Assembly (NCBI GenBank): GCA_016708345.1
Contig: JADJFX010000003.1
Span: 558,001 to 622,000, forward strand
Length of the DNA stretch: 64,000 bases
Direction of reading: 5' to 3'
DNA from: Candidatus Rhodoferax bjergmarkensis
Lineage (GTDB): Bacteria; Pseudomonadota; Gammaproteobacteria; Burkholderiales; Burkholderiaceae_C
How positions within the stretch are numbered: the first letter of the stretch is position 1; every line of letters begins with the position of its first letter. This document shows positions 1-8,230 of this stretch, in pieces. The translations under genes and the position numbers were made by a program. The notes under the pieces are model-generated. The model made no database searches. It was not told where the DNA came from and saw only the letters and a list, made by a program, of their open reading frames with translations.

Positions 1-207
1 GTGGTCAAGGCAACAGTAGGAGCCGCGCGTCCCCTGAATGGCTTGCGCTGAGGGAATGTGAACCGCGCATTGGGCGCAGCAAATCATGGTCACTGGCTCT
101 GACGGGTTCTTGTCTTGTGGTCGCTTTAGCAGGGGGGGCTTAGGACGGCTTGAGCGCCACAGCCATATGCCTGCCAGCACAACGGCCAAAATCAACAAAA
201 ATCTCAT
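1..207 (-). CDS. PP0621-like small membrane-anchored protein, partial at window edge
   Basis: The first 69 residues are visible on the minus strand; the gene continues past position 1. It starts with a single hydrophobic segment (MRFLLILAVVLAGIWLW, residues 1-17), then a basic, proline-rich linker, then a cysteine-rich part with C-C-A-Q-C near residues 43-46 and C-C-L-D-H at the edge. This pattern, an N-terminal anchor plus a small metal-binding-like Cys/His cluster, is that of the PP0621 family often found beside ypjD. Its ATG overlaps the stop of the upstream ypjD-like gene as ATGA, so the two are probably translationally coupled. The cellular role is unknown. Confidence 0.7.
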   Translation of the reverse strand, partial: MRFLLILAVVLAGIWLWRSSRPKPPLLKRPQDKNPSEPVTMICCAQCAVHIPSAQAIQGTRGSYCCLDH

Positions 208-1007
208 GCCGACCGTCCGAGAATGATCTCCATCACGAAGCGCGAACCCACATAAGCCAGCAGCAGCAGTCCGGAGCCCATGTACAAAACACGCACTGCA
301 CGCCGGCCGCGCCATCCGAAGCGGGCACGTCCGATCAGCAAAATGGCAAAAGCCAACCATGACAGGGCAGAAAAGGCGGTCTTGTGATCCCACTTCAACG
401 GCTTGGCTGAGCCATAAAGCTCATTGCCAAACAATACTCCTACCAACAGCGTGGCTGAAAGCAGCAGGAAACCAGCTCCGACAAACCGGAAGGTGAGTCG
501 CTCCATGGTCAGCAGTGGCATGCCGCTGTGCGGGTCACTGGCCACCCTGATGCGTTCTTCTGCCCTGGTCATGAACCACGCATGGACGACGGCAACGCCA
601 AATAAACCATACGATGCGATGCCCAGCGCCCAGTGCAGCGGCAGCCACGGTGATGCATTGGCGTGCAAGGGCGTGCCCGGAAACAGCACGGCCAGCAGCA
701 CGGTCACGGCACCCAGCGCAGACAGGGTCCAGCGTGTTTGGAGCAGGGGGAAAACATAACTTTCAATGGCATACACGGCCGCAATCAACCAGGCTGTGAC
801 CGACAAGGCCGGTGCAAAGCCAAATCGCGGTGCTTCGCCAAGAAGGCTCATGGCCAATACCATGCCATGCAGCAGCCATGCAAAATAGACGGTCAAGCGC
901 ACGACCGTCACACCCATGCGGGAACCACCGACAGCCGAAACCGCATAAGCTGCCGCTGCAGCTACTGCCAAGGTCAGGCCAACGGGTGAAGCACTGGCTA
1001 AAATCAT
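204..1007 (-). CDS. ypjD: CcsA/HemX-like inner membrane protein YpjD
   Basis: A 267-residue, very hydrophobic protein with about eight predicted membrane segments. The segment around HWALGIASYGLFGVA resembles the CcsA/HemX/YpjD cytochrome c assembly fold. In proteobacteria this gene usually sits next to ffh, as here, where the two are divergent with an 80-base gap. The family is related to haem-handling proteins of cytochrome c maturation, but YpjD itself has been linked to membrane stress tolerance and a haem role is not proven. The 3' end overlaps the PP0621-like gene by an ATGA junction. Confidence 0.85.
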   Translation of the reverse strand: MILASASPVGLTLAVAAAAAYAVSAVGGSRMGVTVVRLTVYFAWLLHGMVLAMSLLGEAPRFGFAPALSVTAWLIAAVYAIESYVFPLLQTRWTLSALGAVTVLLAVLFPGTPLHANASPWLPLHWALGIASYGLFGVAVVHAWFMTRAEERIRVASDPHSGMPLLTMERLTFRFVGAGFLLLSATLLVGVLFGNELYGSAKPLKWDHKTAFSALSWLAFAILLIGRARFGWRGRRAVRVLYMGSGLLLLAYVGSRFVMEIILGRSA

Positions 1008-1086
1008 GGCTACAGTTTAGCGTTTTGTATTTTGCCAATTTCATTGTTGGCACCCAACCACGGTTCCGTACACCGCAATACCCCCT

Positions 1087-2451
1087 ATGGCCTCCGCACT
1101 CACCGATAGACTCTCCCGCCTCGTCAAAGAAATGCGAGGTCAGGCCCGAATCACAGAATCCAATGTGGGCGACATGCTGCGTGAGATTCGCATGGCCCTG
1201 CTGGAGGCCGACGTGGCGCTGCCCGTGGTGCGAGACTTCATTGCCCGCGTGAAAGAAAAAGCCTTGGGTCAGGATGTACTGGGCTCGTTGTCGCCCGGTC
1301 AGGCGCTGGTCGGCATTGTCAGCAAAGAACTGGCCGCCACGATGGGCGAGGGGGTCAGTGACATCAATCTGGCGGCCCAGCCTCCGGCTGTGATTTTGAT
1401 GGCGGGCCTGCAAGGCGCGGGCAAAACCACCACCACCGCCAAGTTGGCCAAGCATTTGATCGAAAAGCGCCGCAAAAAGGTGCTGACCGTGTCGGGTGAC
1501 GTTTACCGCCCTGCGGCCATCGAGCAGTTGAAGACGGTCACAGCCCAGGCTGGCGCTGAATGGTTTCCCAGTGCGCCCGACCAAAAACCCGCAGACATTG
1601 CACTGACGGCGATCGACTACGCCCGCAAGCATTTCTTTGACGTCCTGCTGGTGGACACGGCGGGCCGTTTGGCCATCGACGAAGCCTTGATGCGCGAAAT
1701 CAAGGAACTGCATGCCCTGTTGAATCCGGTGGAAACCCTTTTTGTGGTGGATGCCATGCAGGGGCAAGATGCGGTCAACACGGCCAAGGCATTCAAGGAG
1801 GCTTTGCCACTGACCGGCATCATTCTCACCAAGCTTGATGGCGATTCACGCGGTGGCGCTGCCCTGTCAGTGCGCCAGGTCACTGGTGCCCCGATCAAGT
1901 TTGCTGGCACCAGTGAAAAAATTGATGGTCTTGAAGTGTTTGATGCCGAGCGACACGCCGGACGCATCCTGGGGATGGGCGACATCCTGGCGCTGGTTGA
2001 GCAAGTCACCTCCGGCGTGGACATGGCCGCCGCTCAAAAGCTGGCCGAGAAAGTCAAAAGCGGCGCAGGCTTTGATTTGAATGATTTTTTGGCGCAGATT
2101 CAGCAAATGAAACAGATGGGCGGCCTGTCCAGCTTGATGGACAAGCTGCCTGCCGCCATGGCTTCGAAAGCGGGCCAGGTGGACATGGATCGCGCTGAAA
2201 AAGACATCAAACGCAAGGAAGGCATCATTCAAAGCATGACCCCGCTGGAGCGCCGCAAGCCCGAACTCATCAAAGCCACCCGCAAACGCCGCATCGCCGC
2301 CGGTGCCGGCGTACATGTGCAAGAGGTGAACCGCATGCTCAAGGAATTTGAGCAGATGCAGGACATGATGAAAAAAATGAAAGGCGGCGGCATGATGAAA
2401 ATGATGAAGCGCCTGGGCGGCATGAAAGGCATGCCCAAAATGCCCTTCTGA
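1087..2451 (+). CDS. ffh: Signal recognition particle protein Ffh (SRP54 GTPase)
   Basis: A 454-residue protein with the full SRP54 plan: N-terminal helical bundle (about 1-85), GTPase G domain with the P-loop GLQGAGKT (G107 to about T114), the DTAGR switch motif and TKLDGDSRGG, then a methionine-rich M domain ending in MMKMMKRLGGMKGM. It binds 4.5S RNA and signal sequences of inner-membrane proteins at the ribosome and delivers them to FtsY. Length is normal for the family. The ATG follows a short leader and no other start fits better. The gene is divergent from ypjD. Confidence 0.98.
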   Translation: MASALTDRLSRLVKEMRGQARITESNVGDMLREIRMALLEADVALPVVRDFIARVKEKALGQDVLGSLSPGQALVGIVSKELAATMGEGVSDINLAAQPPAVILMAGLQGAGKTTTTAKLAKHLIEKRRKKVLTVSGDVYRPAAIEQLKTVTAQAGAEWFPSAPDQKPADIALTAIDYARKHFFDVLLVDTAGRLAIDEALMREIKELHALLNPVETLFVVDAMQGQDAVNTAKAFKEALPLTGIILTKLDGDSRGGAALSVRQVTGAPIKFAGTSEKIDGLEVFDAERHAGRILGMGDILALVEQVTSGVDMAAAQKLAEKVKSGAGFDLNDFLAQIQQMKQMGGLSSLMDKLPAAMASKAGQVDMDRAEKDIKRKEGIIQSMTPLERRKPELIKATRKRRIAAGAGVHVQEVNRMLKEFEQMQDMMKKMKGGGMMKMMKRLGGMKGMPKMPF

Positions 2452-2454
2452 AAC

Positions 2455-2580
2455 CTTGCGGGACAGACCGCAGCGACACGAAGTGCGCAAGCTCTGTCCT
2501 CAACCATTTCAGGGGTGTTCTTGCGGGACAGACCGCAGCGACACGAAGTGCGCCAGCTCTGTCCCCAACATTTCAGGCGC
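2455..2580. repeat. Two tandem hairpin units, period 65 bases (REP-like)
   Basis: Two head-to-tail copies, starting at 2455 and 2520, nearly identical over about 60 bases. Each begins CTTGCGGGACAGACCGCAGC and contains the inverted pair GGGACAGA ... TCTGTCC, so each can fold into a hairpin. They lie right after the ffh stop and could also work as a transcription barrier. GGGACAG/CTGTCCC hairpins are, from general knowledge, often found near REP-associated tyrosine transposases, and one such gene lies at 55616 in this window; the link is inference. Confidence 0.8.
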
Positions 2581-2710
2581 TGTCAGTCAGCGTCAAAACA
2601 AAGCAGGAGATTTAAGTCGTTGGCCCCGGGCCGAGGTCAAATGGTACGATTCACCCCTTGTTAACTTGGGAGGGCAAAACCACTGCGCTCCACAATTCAT
2701 TAGGATAAAC

Positions 2711-3106
2711 ATGAAAATTTCTCGCAACTTTGCGGCCATTGCACTTCTTGCATCCCTTGCTTGTTCCCCCACTTTTGCCCAAGACCTGGCGTGCATTGAC
2801 AAAGCCCAGACCAATGCCGATGCTGAAAAATGCGGCGCCTTGCTGATCACCCCGAATGAGAAGAAGGTAGACGCCGAGTTCAAGCGCATTGCCGGCAAAT
2901 ACAAAGGCAATGAAAAAATGCAGGAAACCATTCGCAAGACCAAACAGAGCTGGGAGGACTATCGCAACAACCAGTGTTTGTTTGAGGGTACGGCAGCTTC
3001 AGGTGGTCAGACGGGCAAACCCCTATCGCTCGATGCCAACAAAGTGTTTCTCAGGTGTGCTGTGCGCACTTTGACCGAAATGCAGGCGGCCCTTGGTAAA
3101 TTTTAA
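2711..3106 (+). CDS. LprI/DUF1311-like small exported protein
   Basis: A 131-residue protein with a clear signal peptide (MKISRNFAAIALLASLACSPTFAQ, cut after AQ near residue 24). The mature part has four cysteines and the WEDYRNNQC motif, which is the pattern of the DUF1311/LprI-N family (W-x2-Y-R-x3-C). Some members inhibit lysozyme, but most are uncharacterised periplasmic proteins. The ATG at 2711 follows AGGATAAAC and gives the complete signal peptide; a longer reading frame upstream crosses the repeat and is not credible. It stands alone between ffh and miaB. Confidence 0.7.
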   Translation: MKISRNFAAIALLASLACSPTFAQDLACIDKAQTNADAEKCGALLITPNEKKVDAEFKRIAGKYKGNEKMQETIRKTKQSWEDYRNNQCLFEGTAASGGQTGKPLSLDANKVFLRCAVRTLTEMQAALGKF

Positions 3107-3118
3107 GAAAAGTGGCCC

Positions 3119-3172
3119 TTTGCGCATATAAACAGTGCGCTGGCAGCTATAAAATTGATAGTATAAATGATC
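3119..3172 (-). repeat. Short interspersed repeat, copy 1
   Basis: Read on the minus strand it gives ACTATCAATTTTATAGCTGC followed by CAGCGCA and TATGCGCA, matching the core GCTAT-N7-ATAGCTGCTTGCGCA and the second TGCGC of the family described in the findings. It lies between the LprI-like gene and miaB. Confidence 0.7.
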
Positions 3173-3199
3173 GAAAACTGATACCCGAACGGCCTGCTT

Positions 3200-4528
3200 T
3201 CAATCTTTCATGACGGCCTCGCCCCGCAGCGTATAAGTCCTGGTCTCGGTAATACGGGTGTCCACCAGTTGACCAATCAGCCGCGTGGGGCCGGCAAAGT
3301 TCACCACCCGGTTGCATTCGGTGCGCCCCATCAGCTCCCCCGCATCGCGTTTGGAGGGGCCTTCCACCAAAATGCGCTGGATGGTTCCCAAGCGGCTTTC
3401 GCTGATGCGTTTGATGCTGTCATTGATAACGGTTTGCAGATGCTGCAGGCGGCGCAGCTTGACCTCGTGCGAGGTGTCGTCATGCAGATTGGCGGCTGGC
3501 GTGCCGGGGCGGGGGCTGAAGATAAAGCTGAACGAGTTGTCAAAGCCCACATCGTCAATCAGCTTCATCATTTTGTTGAAGTCGTCCTCGGTTTCACCCG
3601 GAAAACCGACGATGAAGTCGCTGCTCATGGCCATGTCGGGGCGGATGGCGCGCAGTTTGCGTACGGTCGATTTGTACTCCATGGCCGTGTAGCCACGCTT
3701 CATCGCCATCAAAATGCGGTCAGAGCCGTGTTGCACCGGCAAATGCAAATGGCTCACCAGCTTGGGCACTTTGTCATAAACGGCAATCAGCGCGGGCGTG
3801 AACTCGTTGGGGTGGCTGGTGGTGTAGCGAATCCGTTCGATGCCGGGAATTTCCGCCACGTACTCGATCAAGGTGGCAAAGTCCGCTACCTCCGTGCTGC
3901 CTCCCATCGGCGCGCGGTAGGCGTTCACGTTCTGGCCCAAGAGCGTGACTTCCTTGACCCCTTGGTCGGCCAGCCCCGCCACTTCGACCAGCACGTCCTC
4001 AAACGGACGTGACACTTCTTCTCCCCGGGTGTAGGGCACGACGCAGTAACTGCAGTACTTGGAGCAGCCTTCCATGATGCTGACAAATGCGGTGGCACCT
4101 TCCACGCGAGCCGGGGGCAGGTGGTCAAATTTTTCAATTTCCGGGAAGCTGATGTCTACCTGCGACCGATCCTGCAGAGCGCGGTCTGTAAGCAACTGCG
4201 GCAGGCGGTGCAGGGTTTGCGGGCCGAACACCACGTCCACATAAGGCGCGCGCTCGATGATGGCCGCGCCTTCCTGGCTGGCCACGCAGCCGCCCACACC
4301 AATCAGCACACCTTTTTTCTTGAGGTGCTTGACGCGGCCCAAGTCTGAGAATACCTTTTCCTGCGCCTTTTCCCGCACCGAACAAGTGTTGAACAGGATC
4401 AGATCGGCGTCGTCCACGTTGTCGGTGGGCTCGTAGCCTTGCGCGGCACCCAGGACGTCGGCCATCTTGTCCGAGTCGTACTCGTTCATCTGGCAGCCAA
4501 AGGTTTTGATGAAGACTTTTTTGCTCAT
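3200..4528 (-). CDS. miaB: tRNA-2-methylthio-N6-dimethylallyladenosine synthase MiaB
   Basis: A 442-residue radical-SAM methylthiotransferase that adds the methylthio group to i6A37 of tRNAs reading UNN codons. The N-terminal UPF0004 domain begins KVFIKTFGCQMNEYDS and carries the three auxiliary-cluster cysteines (C in FGCQMN, NTCSVR, GCVAS). The radical-SAM motif is C-SKY-CSYCVVPYTRG. A C-terminal TRAM domain follows. An ATG at 4528 gives the canonical MSKKVFIKTFG start; the upstream TTG at 4540 is less likely. A short repeat lies just upstream. Confidence 0.97.
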   Translation of the reverse strand: MSKKVFIKTFGCQMNEYDSDKMADVLGAAQGYEPTDNVDDADLILFNTCSVREKAQEKVFSDLGRVKHLKKKGVLIGVGGCVASQEGAAIIERAPYVDVVFGPQTLHRLPQLLTDRALQDRSQVDISFPEIEKFDHLPPARVEGATAFVSIMEGCSKYCSYCVVPYTRGEEVSRPFEDVLVEVAGLADQGVKEVTLLGQNVNAYRAPMGGSTEVADFATLIEYVAEIPGIERIRYTTSHPNEFTPALIAVYDKVPKLVSHLHLPVQHGSDRILMAMKRGYTAMEYKSTVRKLRAIRPDMAMSSDFIVGFPGETEDDFNKMMKLIDDVGFDNSFSFIFSPRPGTPAANLHDDTSHEVKLRRLQHLQTVINDSIKRISESRLGTIQRILVEGPSKRDAGELMGRTECNRVVNFAGPTRLIGQLVDTRITETRTYTLRGEAVMKD

Positions 4529-4550
4529 GGGAAGATTCAAATGATTTTTT

Positions 4551-4602
4551 GCTATAAAAATAGTAGCTGCTTGCGCTTGATTGACGTGCGCCAGAGGCTA
4601 AA
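4551..4602 (+). repeat. Short interspersed repeat, copy 2
   Basis: GCTATAAAAATAGTAGCTGC followed by TTGCGC, then GTGCGCCAGAGGCTA. It is a plus-strand family member in the upstream region of miaB. The rest of the gap 4541-4771 shows no convincing gene. Confidence 0.75.
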
Positions 4603-4771
4603 AATGATCTAAAACGATGGATACCAGAGGACCGCTAGGTTGGCTGGGAATGGGCCTGACGGTCCGGTTTGTTGCCCAGCGCTCGGGGTGGGGCCGACTG
4701 GCAGTGCAAGCCTCTGTCCGCCTTGAACGCCCAGCTTTATCGCCCAGCTGGTGCGCGCCCAACCGGTCAGT

Positions 4772-5197
4772 TCACTGCCCGACGATGCTCGGTGTCTGCT
4801 GTGCCTCGTCGGGGTTCAAAATCCACACCTCATGCACCAGCCCCTGCGGGTCGCGTACATAGTTCACCAGCAGGCTTTGGCCAACCAGCGAGGCCGACAT
4901 CACCATCATGTTGTGGGTGCCCTTGATGCGGGCTCCGGGCGACAAGCGCTCGACAGTGCCGTTGATCAGGATATCGGGTGGGGATGTGATCTCCAGCATG
5001 CCGCGCTGGGCCGTTGGGGGAAACTCACGCAGCATGGTTTGCGCTGTGGCAGGGCTTGCGCTCAAAGCGAGCACCGCAGCAACAACCAATGCGGACGCAC
5101 TGGTCAGTACAAATTTTTTGAGCAAAAAGGTTGCGGGTAAAGGCAGGCAGCGGTTCATGGTGTTCATCCAGAGGCTGAGAGTGATGGGGACATTCAT
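4772..5197 (-). CDS. Hypothetical exported protein
   Basis: A reading frame of up to 141 residues. A strong signal peptide (KKFVLTSASALVVAAVLAL, ending SPATAQ) is visible. The mature part of about 90 residues has the stretch ITSPPDILINGTVERLSPGA and ends PDEAQQTPSIVGQ; no catalytic motif is seen. Possible starts are ATG at 5197, 5164 (MNTMNRCLP) and 5158; 5158 or 5164 gives a more usual signal peptide length. I do not recognise a named family, though the composition suggests a conserved periplasmic protein of this lineage. Confidence 0.6.
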   Translation of the reverse strand: MNVPITLSLWMNTMNRCLPLPATFLLKKFVLTSASALVVAAVLALSASPATAQTMLREFPPTAQRGMLEITSPPDILINGTVERLSPGARIKGTHNMMVMSASLVGQSLLVNYVRDPQGLVHEVWILNPDEAQQTPSIVGQ

Positions 5198-5337
5198 TGT
5201 AAATCAATGACTTGGCGCAGTTTTACAAAATGCCAATTTACCAATTTAATAAGTGTGACAGGAGGCAGCGTAGAGCTGTTGATTTTTTCAAATTTTGTTG
5301 CAAAGCATCAGATGTTTGCCCCTTCTACAATCCAGCC

Positions 5338-6117
5338 ATGCTTGCTAAAAGAATTATTCCCTGTCTTGACGTCACCGGTGGCCGCGTGGTCAAAGGTGTT
5401 AATTTTGTGGAACTGCGCGATGCCGGCGACCCGGTGGAGATTGCCGCGCGCTACAACGAACAAGGCGCTGACGAACTGACCTTTCTGGACATCACCGCCA
5501 CCAGTGACGCTCGCGACATGATTTTGCACATCATCGAGGCCGTGGCCTCGCAGGTGTTCATCCCCTTGACGGTAGGCGGTGGCGTGCGCACGGTGGACGA
5601 TGTGCGCCGCTTGCTCAACGCCGGGGCGGATAAAACCAGCTTTAACTCGGCGGCACTGGCCAATCCGCAGGTCATTAAGGATGCGTCGAACAAGTACGGT
5701 GCCCAGTGCATTGTGGTGGCCATTGATGCCAAGCGCCGCTTTGGCGACGACCTGCTGGCGCGCGGCGAAGGCTGGGATGTGTACAGCCACGGCGGGCGCA
5801 AGAACACCGGGCTGGACGTGGTGGCTTGGGCACGCCAGATGGCTGACCACGGGGCGGGCGAAATTTTGCTCACCAGCATGGACCGCGACGGCACCAAAGC
5901 CGGGTTTGACCTGGCGCTCACGCGCGCGGTCAGTGACGCCATCAACGTGCCGGTGATTGCCTCGGGCGGGGTCGGCACGCTCGACCATCTGGCCGATGGC
6001 ATCCAGCTGGGTGGTGCAGACGCGGTGCTGGCCGCCAGCATCTTTCACTATGGTGAATTCACCGTGAGCCAAGCCAAGGCGCGCATGGCCGAACGCGGCA
6101 TTCCGGTGCGAATTTAA
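5338..6117 (+). CDS. hisF: Imidazole glycerol phosphate synthase cyclase subunit HisF
   Basis: A 259-residue TIM barrel with all hallmarks: MLAKRIIPCLDVTGGRVVKG at the N terminus (catalytic Asp of CLDV), PLTVGGGVRT, and the second half VIASGGVGTLDHL with the second catalytic Asp in TSMDRDGTK. With HisH it makes imidazole-glycerol phosphate and AICAR from PRFAR in histidine synthesis. It opens a visible run hisF-hisI-hisE-HIT-tatABC on the plus strand; upstream his genes are not in the window. A reading frame extending to 5212 has no homology to the family. Confidence 0.98.
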   Translation: MLAKRIIPCLDVTGGRVVKGVNFVELRDAGDPVEIAARYNEQGADELTFLDITATSDARDMILHIIEAVASQVFIPLTVGGGVRTVDDVRRLLNAGADKTSFNSAALANPQVIKDASNKYGAQCIVVAIDAKRRFGDDLLARGEGWDVYSHGGRKNTGLDVVAWARQMADHGAGEILLTSMDRDGTKAGFDLALTRAVSDAINVPVIASGGVGTLDHLADGIQLGGADAVLAASIFHYGEFTVSQAKARMAERGIPVRI

Positions 6118-6126
6118 CCATTGTTT

Positions 6127-6179
6127 TTGGCTTCTGGCGCATATAAACAGGGCGCTGGAAGCTACTAAAAGTATAGCAA
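6127..6179 (-). repeat. Short interspersed repeat, copy 3
   Basis: On the minus strand: GCTATACTTTTAGTAGCTTC, then CAGCGC and ATGCGCCAGAAGCC. It fills the gap between hisF and hisI, inside a likely operon, so it is probably transcribed. Confidence 0.7.
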
Positions 6180-6185
6180 ATACAA

Positions 6186-6593
6186 ATGACAGACAATTCG
6201 GCCATGAACTGGTTAAAACATATTCGATGGAACTCCATGGGGCTGGTTCCGGTCATTGCCCAAGAGGCCGTGAGCGGTGATGTGTTGATGTTCGCCTGGA
6301 TGAACCGTGAAGCCTTGCAAAAGACGGCGGAACTGGGCCAGGCGGTTTATTTCAGTCGCTCGCGCAAAAAGCTGTGGTTTAAGGGCGAAGAGTCGGGTCA
6401 TGTGCAAAAAGTGCATGAAATCCGCATGGACTGTGACAACGATGTGCTCTTGCTCAAGGTCACTCAGCTCGGGCATGAGCCAGGCATTGCCTGCCACACC
6501 GGGCGTCATAGCTGCTTTTTCAGCGTCTACGAGAACGGCGAGTGGAAGGTCACCGACCCGGTCTTGAAAGACCCGCAAACCATCTACAAATAA
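6186..6593 (+). CDS. hisI: Phosphoribosyl-AMP cyclohydrolase HisI
   Basis: A 135-residue protein that opens the purine ring of PR-AMP in histidine synthesis. It has the conserved MFAWMNREAL motif, the Mg/Zn site DCDNDVLL, and the zinc cysteines in ACHTGRHSCFF. HisE is a separate gene downstream, so this is the monofunctional form usual in betaproteobacteria. ATG at 6186 gives MTDNSAMNW; the ATG at 6204 is an alternative start. Confidence 0.97.
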   Translation: MTDNSAMNWLKHIRWNSMGLVPVIAQEAVSGDVLMFAWMNREALQKTAELGQAVYFSRSRKKLWFKGEESGHVQKVHEIRMDCDNDVLLLKVTQLGHEPGIACHTGRHSCFFSVYENGEWKVTDPVLKDPQTIYK

Positions 6594-6606
6594 ATTACTG
6601 ATAAAA

Positions 6607-6993
6607 ATGTCTATGTCATTCGTAACTTCCAGCGCTGATTCACTGGCTGAACTGGCCCGGGTCATTGAGAGCCGTTTGCCGAAAAATGGCGGTGATCCGC
6701 AGGCCAGCTATGTGGCGCGCCTGTTGCACAAGGGGCCGGACGGTTTTTTGAAAAAAATTGGCGAGGAAGCTACCGAAGTGGTGATGGCGGCCAAAGACGC
6801 TGATCACGGTGGTGATAAATCAAAAATTGTTTATGAAGTGGCCGACCTGTGGTTTCACAGCATGATTGCCTTGGCACACTACGGACTCACCCCGGCGGAC
6901 GTGATCGCTGAGTTGGACCGCCGCTCTGGCACCAGCGGCATCGAAGAAAAAGCCTTGCGCAAGATGCAACTGCGTGAAGAGGGGACAGCATGA
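6607..6993 (+). CDS. hisE: Phosphoribosyl-ATP diphosphatase HisE
   Basis: A 128-residue all-alpha MazG-like NTP pyrophosphatase that hydrolyses PR-ATP to PR-AMP. The signature KKIGEEATEVVMAAKD with its acidic metal-binding residues and VYEVADLWFHSMIAL are visible. It lies 13 bases after hisI and its stop overlaps the ATG of the HIT gene by four bases (ATGA), which suggests coupled translation. Confidence 0.97.
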   Translation: MSMSFVTSSADSLAELARVIESRLPKNGGDPQASYVARLLHKGPDGFLKKIGEEATEVVMAAKDADHGGDKSKIVYEVADLWFHSMIALAHYGLTPADVIAELDRRSGTSGIEEKALRKMQLREEGTA

Positions 6994-7364
6994 TGGAGCA
7001 CATCGTTCCAAGTGACCCGGATTGCCTGTTTTGCAAGATCGTGGCGGGCAAGATACCGTCCAAACTGGTGTACCAGGACGATGAAATTTATGTGTTTCAC
7101 GACATTCATCCGTGGGCACCGGTGCATTTTTTGATGATTCCCAAGCAGCATATTCCTTCCATGGCCCAAGTCGGGCCTGAGCAGGCAGGACTGCTCGGGC
7201 GCATGATGGCCTTGGTACCCAAGCTGGCCTTGCAGGAAGGCTGTAACCCCTACCCGGATGGTGGGTTCCGCATTCTGAGCAACACGGGAGATGAGGGGCG
7301 CCAAGAGGTGCATCATCTGCACATTCATGTCATGGGCGGCCCCCGGCCTTGGCTCAAGGGTTGA
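6990..7364 (+). CDS. HIT-family protein (HinT-like purine nucleoside phosphoramidase)
   Basis: A 124-residue histidine-triad protein. It has the N-terminal DCLFCKIVAGKIPS, the conserved YVFHDIHPWAPVHFL and the triad HLHIHVMGG near the C terminus. HinT-type enzymes cleave the P-N bond in AMP-lysine and related phosphoramidates. Start at 6990 overlaps hisE (ATGA); a second ATG follows at once at 6993. Position between hisE and tatA is common in Burkholderiales. Confidence 0.93.
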   Translation: MMEHIVPSDPDCLFCKIVAGKIPSKLVYQDDEIYVFHDIHPWAPVHFLMIPKQHIPSMAQVGPEQAGLLGRMMALVPKLALQEGCNPYPDGGFRILSNTGDEGRQEVHHLHIHVMGGPRPWLKG

Positions 7365-7481
7365 TGTTTACGTCAACGCAATAATTTAGAGCGCGCTCAT
7401 CATTTCGAGCTCAACGGCCTCGCGGGCAGGCGCTTGAGCACTTGGCCGACTAAAATCAGCCACATTTGTTAGGAGAAGCTC

Positions 7482-7724
7482 ATGGGATTTTCGACGACGC
7501 ACCTGATTATTTTTCTCGTCATCATCGTGGTGATTTTTGGTACCAAGAAGCTGCGCAACATTGGCTCAGACCTCGGTGGAGCCGTCAAAGGCTTTAAGGA
7601 TGGCATGAAAGACGGCACCGAAAAGCCAGCGGAAGCCCCTGCTGCCAGCGCGCCTCAGCAGGTGGGCACGACAGCCACGGCGGCCCAAGATGCGATTGAT
7701 GTGCAAGCAAAAACCAAAGTCTGA
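7482..7724 (+). CDS. tatA: Sec-independent protein translocase subunit TatA
   Basis: An 80-residue protein with one N-terminal membrane span (HLIIFLVIIVVIFGTKKL) ending in the conserved F-G motif, then an amphipathic helix (LGGAVKGFKDGMKD) and an Ala/Pro-rich polar tail. TatA oligomerises to form the pore for folded twin-arginine substrates. The ATG at 7482 follows a clear AGGAGAA ribosome site. It is the first gene of tatABC. Confidence 0.97.
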   Translation: MGFSTTHLIIFLVIIVVIFGTKKLRNIGSDLGGAVKGFKDGMKDGTEKPAEAPAASAPQQVGTTATAAQDAIDVQAKTKV

Positions 7725-7768
7725 TGATCACGGTTTTGATCGGCTTGACTTAACAGGACACCCGCGCA

Positions 7769-8230
7769 GTGCTTGATATTGGCGTGACCAAGCTTGCCAT
7801 CATTGGCGGTATTGCCCTCGTGGTAATTGGCCCTGAAAAGCTGCCAGGTCTGGCTAGAACTGCGGGCACTTTGCTCGGGCGCGCACGTCGCTACGTGGCC
7901 GATGTGAAATCCGAAGTCAGCCGTTCCATGGAGCTCGACGAGCTCAAAAAGATGAAAGCCAGCATGGAAGCGGCAGCCAACGATGTGCAAACGGCGGTCC
8001 AGACCAGCGCCAGTGACTTTGAAAAAAGCTGGGCCGAGGCGACGGCTGACAACACAGAGCCGAGCGATTTTCATCCCGAAGTTCCCCGCTACAAGCACCC
8101 CAAAAAGAAATGGCGCCTCAAGCAGGGTGCCACGCCGCGCTGGTACAAGATCCGTACCGGCACCCGAACCAATGCTTTGTCGGGAGCGGCCCGTGTAGCC
8201 CGGCACCGACCTCCCAAAGTGAGCCGATGA
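7769..8230 (+). CDS. tatB: Sec-independent protein translocase subunit TatB
   Basis: A 153-residue protein beginning at a GTG (MLDIGVTKL after fMet). It has a single membrane span (LAIIGGIALVVIGPEKLP) with the TatB G-P-E-K-L-P motif and a long charged amphipathic region. TatB forms the twin-arginine receptor with TatC. Its stop overlaps the tatC ATG by four bases. Confidence 0.97.
   Translation: MLDIGVTKLAIIGGIALVVIGPEKLPGLARTAGTLLGRARRYVADVKSEVSRSMELDELKKMKASMEAAANDVQTAVQTSASDFEKSWAEATADNTEPSDFHPEVPRYKHPKKKWRLKQGATPRWYKIRTGTRTNALSGAARVARHRPPKVSR

Noticed and set aside
763..1767. A 334-codon minus-strand frame
   Set aside because: Antisense to ffh and partly to the ypjD gene; no domain.
2455..2580. 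The tandem hairpins as a CRISPR array
   Set aside because: Only two units, no constant spacer pattern and no cas genes nearby.
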